Assembly (NCBI RefSeq): GCF_025118155.1
Contig: NW_026251392.1
Location: 434,001-498,000 of the forward strand
Origin: Cokeromyces recurvatus
Taxonomy: Eukaryota > Mucoromycota > Mucoromycetes > Mucorales > Mucoraceae
DNA: 64,000 nt
Reading direction: 5' to 3'
Of the stretch, positions 49,587 through 57,935 are shown piece after piece (positions within the stretch are counted from its first letter, which is position 1; the number at the start of each line of letters is the position of its first letter). Both the position numbers and the translations under genes were made by a program. The notes under the pieces were generated by a model, which was given only the letters and a program-made list of their open reading frames with translations, ran no database searches and had not been told where the DNA came from.

Positions 49587-50020
49587 CAGTGAATGCGCAT
49601 CAAATTACAGTTTTCCGTGAAATTAAATTGCGGGTATTTGTAATATAATATCAACTGAAACTTATAAGTTAGATGTGTTCTTTATTTCTACACTTATCGA
49701 ATTGATTACAAGAGCGTTGTATAAAAGCCCTCAAATGGTGAATAGGAACATTTATTGCAGGCTGCTGCAATTCTTGTTTGAGATCCTCATCATCAGAAAA
49801 AAAAAACGCCTCTCTTAACTTTGTTTTTTGATGACAGACGAAAACTGCTCAATTGGATTGAGTTCGGCGGAATAAGGTGGAAGATGTAGGCTTCTATAGC
49901 CCCTAGAAATGATTAATTCATCAATATCTTTGCTCGTATGAATAGGTGCATTATCCATAACAATATACATGTTCTCTAATCCAACCTTCTTAAGAATAGA
50001 TGAAATTTGTTGGAAAGGAT
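49587..50020 (-). pseudogene. Tc1/mariner transposase relic (left copy)
   Basis: On the minus strand from ~50027 to 49830 the frame reads FQQISSILKKV, then YIVMDNAPIHTSKDIDELI, SRGYRSLHLPPYSAELNPIE. These are the second catalytic Asp block (MDNAPIH) and the LPPYSPxLNPIE block of DDE-type Tc1/mariner transposases. It lacks everything upstream and shifts frame after SVIKKQS at ~49815 (a T/A run); the downstream residues (LKQELQQPAINVPIHHLRAF) resume in another frame. The outer end at 49587 reads CAGTGAATGCGCATC after a TA, as a Tc1-type terminus would. Not functional. Confidence 0.75.
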
Positions 50021-50536
50021 GGTCCACAGCTTAGTTTTTAAACCGCGCTTAATTTTTGAGGATGGTCCATTTTTTGGACCACGCTTAATTTTTAAGGACG
50101 GTCTTTTTTTGGACCACTGTCATGAGCCGACTTATAATGTCATGTTTCATGATTAAACATGCGGATCATAAATTCATTTAAGAAATTCTATCCTGAATCT
50201 CTCTTGATCCGCTCCATCTAATAATATTAAAATCACTAACACTTCATTGTCAACAACATACCTTATTCGGTCGTAACTAACACTTTTTTGACTCACATCT
50301 TATCCTCAGACCTCTTTAACAATTCTTATAAATACTCCCATCAATTTAAATTCATAAATAAAATAATTGTCTTTAGAACTATTGTTCGGTCTCGTTGACT
50401 CTTTTTGTCTTAATATTATTTTTTATTTTCTAATATTTTTTATTTTCTAATATTTTTTATTTGATATTTTAAAAGAAATATCACAACCACACTTAATTTT
50501 TAAAGATGGTCTTTTTTTTGGACCACGCTTAATTTT
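50021..50536. repeat. Left inverted arm made of 36-bp GGTCC-palindrome units (interrupted by an LTR)
   Basis: 50021-50117 and 50491-50536 hold tandem copies of a ~36-bp unit (GGACCACGCTTAATTTTTAA joined to GGATGGTCCATTTTTT, small variants). Each unit carries the palindrome TGGTCC-A6-TGGACCA in one orientation. The arm is the inverted counterpart of 53640-53793. It is split by the solo LTR at 50118-50485; removing that insert restores a continuous array. Confidence 0.85.
50118..50485. mobile_element. Solo LTR of an LTR retrotransposon, 368 bp
   Basis: Begins TGTCATGAGCC and ends ATATCACA, the TG...CA ends of LTRs. It is flanked by a perfect direct repeat ACCAC at 50113-50117 and 50486-50490. 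Removing the 368 bp plus one ACCAC restores an intact 36-bp repeat unit, which independently proves insertion. A TATAAATA box lies at about 50326. No internal retroelement genes are adjacent, so it is a solo LTR produced by recombination. Its superfamily is not determinable; the 5-bp duplication fits Ty3 or Ty1 types. Confidence 0.85.
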
Positions 50537-50542
50537 GCTATT

Positions 50543-50857
50543 TAGACCTGAAGAACAAAATAGGAAATGTTATTATGCTAGAATCTTCTTGAATCTTTAT
50601 TTACTAGCGAATTCAAAGATATATAAAGGAATAAAATTCTAATATTATACTATCAATCGAATTTGAGCTCGGTCAAATAAAAAGAAAGAAGGGAGGGAAT
50701 GACTAAATATATTAAAGTAAATAAGAAATTGAAGGGTGCGCATAATAACATTTCCTATTTTGTTCTTCAGGTCTAAATAGCAATTCTCAGTCGAAAGAAA
50801 TTTCTCAAGAGAATTTCTTGAGATCGTCGGAACAAAATAGGAAATGTTATTATGTTA
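50543..50857. repeat. Inverted and direct repeats of a DIRS-type terminus
   Basis: GACCTGAAGAACAAAATAGG begins at about 50546, and the same block of ~36 nt (through TGTTATTATG) recurs inverted at about 50744-50780 (CATAATAACATTTCC...). A third, direct copy of AACAAAATAGGAAATGTTAT is at 50833-50852, next to the stop of the tyrosine recombinase relic. Complementary inverted ends next to a recombinase gene are typical of DIRS-like retrotransposons. Confidence 0.6.
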
Positions 50858-51240
50858 ATCCAGAGCTTGAAAGGAATCAGAAGCATCAAAAAATGCGTCT
50901 TGACTGGATAGAATCGTCGATGTAAAGTCAACTTGCGCCATTTGATTCCGCTGGTAATGACGAACAAATGTTTCTGATGAAGCGCAGTTACCAAGAGCCA
51001 CAATGCTGTCTCGAGAAATACCTAGATCTAATGCCTTAGAAGATGCCAACGATCGAATAGAGACCCCAGGTTCATTTGTACACAAAGAGATGAAATGACG
51101 ATGTAACTACTTAGAAACAGTCGATGCGGATAACGATTCTTTTATATTGTTGGACTTGACAAAGAGATTTGAATTGTCTGGACGAGCTTGTAGTGCCGGA
51201 TGATCTTAGATTGCTTTAAAGCTTTGAACAGGATATAATT
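50855..51240 (-). pseudogene. Tyrosine recombinase relic, DIRS-type
   Basis: The minus strand encodes LYPVQSFKAI, a stop, DHPALQARPDNSNLFVKSNN, a second stop, then LHRHFISLC and GVSIRSLASSKALDLGISRD, followed by ALGNCASSETFVRHYQRNQM and a natural stop at 50855. R-S-L-A-S-x-x-A-x-x-x-G and GNxxSSxTFxxHYxR match the C-terminal catalytic region (R...H-x-x-R...Y) of phage-integrase-fold recombinases found in DIRS elements of Mucoromycota. The two in-frame stops and missing N-terminal part show decay. The usual Trp in GNW is Cys here. Confidence 0.7.
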
Positions 51241-52271
51241 CGTAATCCTTGTTGTGGTTTAGGTAAGTTTAAGAATTAAATATAGATAAAAGAAATAAAA
51301 GAGAAATAAAATAAATGGACAGAAGAAGTATGTTGAGACTTGTCAATAAGTTTTTATTAAGAATTAAGTTCAATACAAGTATTGTTATTAGTTATATAAA
51401 ATAAGGGTGAATAATGTAAGAGTGTTTATATATTTTGTGAATAAGGATGATGAGTAATAAGAGGATAAAAATATAACAAATTGTATTTGTTTTGATAGGC
51501 AAAAAGTTAAAGAAAGAGAAAAAGACAAAAGACAAGTCTGTGAAAACTTCGTATAGTTTTTATTTAAAAGAATAATACAAAAATTGTACAAAGAAAAATT
51601 ATATGAAAATGTGAAGGGTTATTTATATGTTTTTTACAAGGTAAGTGATATTAATAGAACTATGATTTGGATAAGTAAATATTGCTATAATAAAGCATTA
51701 GTCATAAATACTTTCTCTGAATAATTCTGCCTACAATAAGATTTATTTTTATTCTTTTCTGCCTGAGCTGTCGCTGTTACTAAAAATATTAAATTATTAT
51801 TTCTGGGGTAAGCGACGCGTCAATATTAATTCACAATGAATATGTTAGCTATAACAATACCAATTATTTATATGCTACTATTATTATTATCCTACAAGAT
51901 ATTATTACATAACAATGTTCATCTTTATAGCTATCTATATATAATATGTATAACTTATAAATAATTATGTAATTGAATATAACAGTCATAATCTTGTTTG
52001 AATTATGTATATAATTATTATGATTGCTCGAACATTCTAACAATGACTATTATCAAAACTGAGAGTAGAATGAATATTATGCTGTGAAGCGCGATATATT
52101 AGTTTTATTTGAATAACCTCTTTATTATGTAATAAATGATGATTTATTTCCGTTAACTTGATTATAAAGGCTACTACAATCACAACACCTCTCATACAAT
52201 CAAACGCAGCAATTGATTCTAAACCTTCAAAATATAAAAGATACAAATAAATGAATTTAATAATAGTTTAT
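51241..52271. other. Interior of the nested element, no supported gene
   Basis: AT-rich DNA downstream of the five-exon gene. Two loosely similar blocks (51340-51430 and 51540-51640, each a T-rich stretch, AATACAA, then GGGTTATTTATAT/GTGTTTATATA) may be decayed direct repeats. A 69-codon minus frame at 52037-52246 is open but unrecognised. Confidence 0.45.
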
Positions 52272-53613
52272 CTATAAATGACGTTGCTTGAACGCCGTAC
52301 GACTTTCACCAAATTGACTCAACATGCTAGGATCTTTCAACAAATCATTACGATCTAGCATATCGAAGCGATTGTCGTAGTAATACAAATCGACTGCTAT
52401 TTTTTCAATATTTACATTGTGCCTAAATAATAATATTGATGTTTAATTATTTTTTATATCTTTTAACCCATCTTTGTTTAATATTTTACGTTAATACTGC
52501 TTGGAGGTCGGTGTTGTTTGTTGTAAGACCCGCATAATCGCAAGTGACCAAACAAACTTTATGTCTGTTAGTGATGAGGTGTAGCATGTCTAATACATAA
52601 ATTTTGTTAAATATGCCCGCATTATGGAATAATTCGGGTTATCAATATACCTTTTGAGATGCCATGAATGCTCTTTAATTCACTTAAAATATTCATGTCA
52701 CATTCAAGGTCTCGAGAAGAGAAGAGGCTGTTCGCATTATTCATTGGTGAAACGAATACATAGTCTGCCAAAGACCGTTCATACAAGTTGTTTACCATTG
52801 CTTGCAATAACTCTACTTGTTTTTTTGACTTTCGTTTTTGCACAGACTTCCGACAATAGCCAACTATTGTGAACCCTTTTTTCTTCATATCCAATATTTT
52901 TGATTGGTATTTTATAAGGGCACTTGCTATAGTCTTGGCTAAATGTGCTATTTAAATAAAATACACATGAATATTGAATCGTTTTTTTTTTTTTTTTTTT
53001 TTACCATGGTGTTTCTGCTTTAATACGTTCAATAAACGATTTCTTCCCTTTTCTCCCTTACTACCTTTCAACGTTTTTCTTGAGCATTCGACCAGCAAAA
53101 AACCAAAGCCAGCAGTTGAGCACCATGTACTGAACGAATTGTCAGTCTTAAATTCACTGGTGTACCTGTGCACTATTGTGAATATTGACTCTGTAGACAA
53201 TTTCTGTTTTGAAAAACGATCATCATTAAAATTTTTTTCAGTAACTGGCTGGAATGCAGCATTAATGAACTCTTTAATTTGAGCTCTGGTTTCTGTTGCC
53301 GTTTTGATTAGTAGCGTTATAAATATTCATAACTAGGAAAATAATTACCAAATTTTATAATGCCATCGTCTTCCTTATCATTATTATTACTCTCTTCTAG
53401 TTCCTTTGCGGTCGTATAGAGATGGTACTGTTGTAAATCTCCATAGATTGTTGCTTCACTCATTATGCAATGATGCAATGCATTAGTGGTGAAGCACAAA
53501 TCAACGTCTTCCATTCTCTCGATCTTACTTGTACATTCATTTGCAACATCAGATGTATATTTTTTTCTATAGAAAATACAGCTGGCTTTTTCTTTTGTTA
53601 TTATTGTATTCAT
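52272..53613 (-). CDS. Intact five-exon gene carried between the repeat arms; family not recognised, YxRxS motif
   Basis: Five exons by GT-AG rules: 53613-53349, 53283-53005, 52947-52651, 52589-52490, 52422-52272; 363 residues with no stop or frameshift, in contrast to all neighbouring relics. Exon phases agree at each junction. The N-terminal ~90 residues are acidic/polar (ALHHCIMSEATIYGDLQQYH). The centre has STWCSTAGFGFLLVECSRKT and a basic patch. Then comes KKKGFTIVGYCRKSVQKR, LLQAMVNNLYERSLADYVFV and SSRDLECD. The C-terminal part has KVCLVTCDYAGLTTNNTDL and ends FGESRTAFKQRHL. The Y-x-R-x-S block followed by a Q/L-rich helix resembles the start of serine recombinases (YxRVS), but no other resolvase motif could be verified, so function is unassigned. 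The ATG lies only 27 bp from the right repeat arm, whose units may act as promoter DNA. Confidence 0.65.
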
Positions 53614-53639
53614 TTTTTCTTTCAAAAGCAAAAAATATA

Positions 53640-53793
53640 GACCATCCTTAAAAATTAAGTGTGGTCCAAAAAAGGACCGTCCTTAAAAATTAAGCGTGGT
53701 CCAAAAAATGGACCATCCTTAAAAATTAAGCGTGGTCCAAAAAATGGACCACCCTCAAAAATTAAGCGCGGTTTAAAAACTAAGCTGTGGACC
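53640..53793. repeat. Right inverted arm, four 36-bp GGTCC-palindrome units
   Basis: Four tandem ~36-bp units (CCTTAAAAATTAAGCGTGG, then TCC-A6-TGGACCAT) end in GGTTTAAAAACTAAGCTGTG. It is the inverted copy of the left arm at 50021. The first unit carries TCCAAAAAAGGACC and the last GCGCGG instead of GCGTGG; the same variants occur in the left arm at matching positions. Confidence 0.88.
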
Positions 53794-54263
53794 ATCCTTT
53801 CCAACAAATTTCATCTATTCTCCTGTATATTGTAATGGACAATGCACCTATTCATAAGACACCTGAAGCTTTGAAAGCAATTCGTGACAATGGACATAAA
53901 GCATTATTTATACCACCTTACTCGCTCTTTTTAAACCCAATTGAAGAATGCTGAGCCAAAATCAAGCAAGAAGTACGCAAAACGCCCATTACGAAGAATG
54001 AATTAGTTGCCAATAGAGTTGAAGCACCTGCAAAAATGTTACTGCAAAGAACTGCCAAGATTGGGTCCGTCATTCAACAAAACGTTTCAACAAGTGTTTG
54101 AATATGGAAAAAAGTATAAATAAATTGATATTTTACTTTATGGTTTTAGTATTTGTTCACTCAAAAAAAAAAAAGAAAGAAAAAAGAAAAGAAAAAAAAA
54201 TTGCCCATTTTCAAAAAGTTCATTTTAATTTTTCCAAAGCACATTTTCAAACTCAAATCACTG
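53794..54263 (+). pseudogene. Tc1/mariner transposase relic (right copy)
   Basis: Plus-strand frame FQQISSILLYIVMDNAPIHK, ALFIPPYSLFLNPIEEC, a TGA where Trp is expected, then AKIKQEVRKTPITKNELVAN and a natural stop at 54099-54101. This is the C-terminal part of a DDE transposase of the same superfamily as the left copy but clearly diverged in protein sequence. The outer end at 54263, read inward, is CAGTGATTTGAGTTTG after a TA. This terminus differs from the left one beyond CAGTGA, so the two relics are from different elements. Not functional. Confidence 0.72.
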
Positions 54264-54301
54264 TATTTTGTATATTAATATTGTTTTGTTAATTTCATCT
54301 T

Positions 54302-54760
54302 TGGGGCGTTTCTACTGGAAAGACAACTCTAAACATGGTGAATGAACAATTAAATGGTATTGTTTATACTTTGAAAAATAATTTTACTATATCAACTATC
54401 AATGGAAATTCCAAAATTGAGATCAAAGATATCAGTAAGGATAATGATATGATTGCTATCAAGTCATTTATAACCAATGGATATAATAATTTAAAACTGG
54501 TAAAAATGATTATATACATCTATCGAACTCTATTTATCATAACATTAGATGCATATACATAGCCTTCGAGTTTCGATAGTAAATTCAAATTAGAATTAGT
54601 CTTGGGAATACGAACTGTTATGTCAACTTATCCACAGAACATTCATTGTAAGAGTTCTTTATGGAGAATAACAAAGGGCTATTATGGGGATAATGAAAAG
54701 AGTATGAACTCTGTTATCATGTTAACTGTATCTGGAAGCGTTCAATTAAATTATGTATAA
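54302..54760 (+). pseudogene. 3' fragment of the split host gene
   Basis: Two exons, 54302-54499 and 54563-54760, encode STGKTTLNMVNEQLNGIVYT, IKDISKDNDMIAIKSFITNG and, after a GT-AG intron, FDSKFKLELVLGIRTVMSTY through SVIMLTVSGSVQLNYV to a stop. The frame is open at its 5' edge, with no start codon and no acceptor between the element end (54263) and 54302. The beta-strand-like repetitive polar/hydrophobic pattern suggests an all-beta secreted or membrane protein domain. The family was not recognised. Its intact reading frame suggests the disruption is fairly recent, or that a shorter product is still made. Confidence 0.5.
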
Positions 54761-55054
54761 AAAGAAGAGAAGGGAAATAGGACATACTCATATAAAAGAC
54801 TATTTTGTCTATTTATTTTTGAATAATTTATAGTCATTTAAAAAAAAAAGACCTCTTAAACATGCAATACAAGTAGTAAAAATGCTATTTTATGTACTAC
54901 TACATTATTGTTATGTACATTCTCTTTTATTTATAAAGAAGAAGAGGCTAATTTTAAACAAATAAAAGAAAAAAAAAAGTAAGGGTAAGGGTATAGATTA
55001 TCTATAAATATATGTATTCTATCATTAGAGGGAGAGAGAGTAAGTGATTTCTTC

Positions 55055-56037
55055 TTAGGATGTAAATACGCTCTTTAATGTTCTACACTGTTCCTCTGTT
55101 AATGTCTCTGGAAATTGAACTTGGAACTGAACAATCATGTCGCCTTTTTTACCAGTCAACATATTTGGCATACCTTCTCCATGAATGATTTCCTTTTGGC
55201 CGGTTTGAATAATCCGATTTTGAATCTTAATCAAGTAAGACGAACCATCTAATTTTGGTATAGATTTTTCAAATCCAGTAAGCGCCTCAAGCAATGAAAT
55301 TTGAAGTGTTGTGTAAAGATGATCGCCCTTACGAGTAAATATCTCATGAGGCTTTTCTTGAATTTCAAATTCGATATCCTGATTTTGACCAGAGGGTAAA
55401 GCATCACCTTCACCAGGGAAATATAGTTTTGTACCTTGTTTTGAACCTGGTTGAATATGAACTGATAATATTTTATTTGTTGTTGTCTTGTTCAATAATT
55501 GACGAGTCACTTTTAAACGTTTTGTTGTTCCTGTATAGAGATCGCTTAGAGAAATAGGTAAAGAACGCTTTACAGATTGAGGCTTTTGTTGATAATGATA
55601 AGGTGGGTCACACACTTGATCAAATAGATCATAAAAATCATCCTCATCACTACTACTGCTACTACTTGAATAGGATGCTGCTGCTGTATCTGAAAATAAA
55701 TGGGCAAACAATTCTTCTGGACTTAATGATGTATCATCGTGATTATTAAAGCTACATGTTGTACGACTATCTTCATCATAAGGACAATATTTCCTTTTAT
55801 TACTGAGCACTTCAAATGCTTCACTGATTTGTTGAAATTGACATTTAGCTAATTTATCTTTGTTGCGATCAGGATGAAATTTTAAAGCTGTACAATAATA
55901 TTTATAAATAAATAAATAAATAAAAAACACAGTCAAATAAACAATGATGTACCTTGTTTGTGATATGCTTTTTTGATTTCAGTATCAGTTGCGTTTTTAG
56001 ATACACCAAGTATGCTGTAATAATCCTGATTTCCCAT
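55055..56037 (-). CDS. HSP40 (DnaJ type II) co-chaperone
   Basis: Two exons, 56037-55953 and 55887-55055; 305 residues. The J domain (residues 1-70) starts MGNQDYYSILGVSKNATDTE and contains the essential HPD motif (ALKFHPDRNKD). The intron splits the J domain between the second and third helices. A Ser/Asp-rich linker replaces a Gly/Phe-rich region, and no CxxCxGxG zinc finger is present, so it is type II (Sis1/DNAJB-like). The substrate-binding C-terminal domains are visible: ISLSDLYTGTTKRLKVTRQL, IQPGSKQGTKLYFPGEGD and GFEKSIPKLDGSSYLI. It stimulates Hsp70 ATPase. A perfect heat-shock element lies 87 bp upstream of the ATG. It is divergent from an HSF gene. Confidence 0.93.
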
Positions 56038-56123
56038 TTTTTTTTTCAAAATATATAAAAGAATGCTTATTTTTTTTTTTATTTTTATTTATTTTTTTTT
56101 TTTTTTTTTTTTACTTTCATTAC

Positions 56124-56136
56124 TTCTAGAATATTC
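56124..56136. promoter_or_regulatory. Heat-shock element TTCTAGAATATTC
   Basis: A perfect three-unit TTCnnGAAnnTTC, 87 bp upstream of the HSP40 start. This arrangement is the established binding site of an HSF trimer. The AT-rich background makes single GAA/TTC units common, but three exact alternating units at fixed spacing are not expected often. Confidence 0.65.
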
Positions 56137-56137
56137 T

Positions 56138-56861
56138 TGTACTTTTTATTTATGTGATCTTTTTTTTTTTTTTTGAAACTACGATATTTCCAAAAAGAAA
56201 GTAAGTGGCATAACGACCTATTATTACTACTAATATTATTACCGGTATAAAAAGACCTACTTTTATTTTTATTATCATTTTTTTTGTATAATTACACATA
56301 TCAAAAAGAAGAATAAAAAATTATTGCTTAGAAGAACACAAATATCCATATTTGGATTTTTTTTTTTATGTATATCTCTAAATCATTGTCGTAACCAACA
56401 CAGATAGAGTATAATAACAGTCACACCTGTATAGTCTACCCTAAAGAGTATTAACTTGACAGTGGCTCAACAATTATGAATTAGGATCGACATACTATGA
56501 TAGGATTGTTGTTTTGTAAGATATACGGTCGTGTGTTATTTGATAAAGAATGAGAAGTACTACCATTTTTTAAAAAAAACCGGTATAAAAGTATTCATAC
56601 GAGTATTTCGATAAAGATTGATTATAAGTGAAGAATGTGTAACTAAATACTAATTAATATTTCTCGGATGTCTTTTTTGCTTTATTTTCATCGGAAAGGC
56701 GGTACGGATTGTATTTGATGATCTATAGTCTACACATTCCTCCTTCTCTTCCCCCCTCAAAAAAAAAAAGAAAGAAGGTATGTGTTACATTCTTAAGGTC
56801 ATGATAAAGTCTAAGTCCGAGAAGATTATTTTACTTGAAGTATAATGACTTTTTTTTAAAA

Positions 56862-56892
<31 letters not shown>

Positions 56893-57935
56893 AAAGTTGC
56901 AGATAGAAGAAAAACGATGCATTATCCTATTCTTCTTTTCCTTATCACTGGGTTTATCTTTTATTTTTATTTTTATTTTTTTTTATTTTTTTTTTTTTTA
57001 CCCAAACTTAATTATTCGATGAGAAGATCTCGATAAGGAGGAAATTGTACCCTTATATAAAAGGAAAAAAAAAATTATTCATTTGCTATCATGCAACGTT
57101 TGAGGCTTAGTAGTAGAAAATATGAACCATTTAAATTTTTTTTTTCTTTTTTTGATTCGTAATACTCAAGTTTATATTTTAATGTCAGCAAAAAATCGAT
57201 ATTTTTCTTAAAAAAGAAATTTGCTAAAATAAAAAAAAAAGTTCGAATATTTTATACGGAATTTTAAATTAACTATAATAGTAATAATATAGATGAAATA
57301 TTAAAAAAAAAAGAAAAAGAAAACTAGAACAATGTATATTAAAAATAAAAAATAAAAGGCTAAAAAAGAGAAATTGACTATATATAACAAAAATTATATT
57401 TAAAATCATTATCTATTTTGTCCTTTGAATAATATTCAAGTTTAAGAAAATAATAAGAATAAAAAAGGAAGGATAGAATTTTTATAGTAACACGAATGTT
57501 CCATGGCAAAAAAAAATAAAAATAAAAAAAGGCACACAATACGCTTATTTCTTCTCCCCGCCCGCCTTTTTTCTATTTGATATATATAGTAGTTCTATGT
57601 TGAAACTAATCCAAAAACATCCTTTAAACCCAACATATCGGGCGATAAGTGATGTCATTACGATCATTTTATAACTTTTTTTTTTTTTTTTTTTTTAATC
57701 CTCTTCTTCTTCTTCCTTTCTCCCCCCATTTTTTTTTTTCTAATCTTCAAGTCAAATTTTTAATCTCGTCAAAAAATTTGCCTCTCCTTAAATAATCTTG
57801 TTAACTTAAATATTTAATTCTTTACTAAGGTAAAATCTATAATATTATTTTATATAATTTGATTAGCTAATCATAATAAAAAAAAAAAAGGGGAAGGAGA
57901 GGAAGATAACGTATGAAAAAATAAGTTATTATACA
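56138..57935. other. Divergent intergenic region HSP40/HSF
   Basis: About 1.8 kb of AT-rich DNA with T tracts (56091-56112, 57675-57696), an (AT)n at 56863-56887 and several A/T runs. No coding similarity was found. It presumably carries both promoters. Confidence 0.55.
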
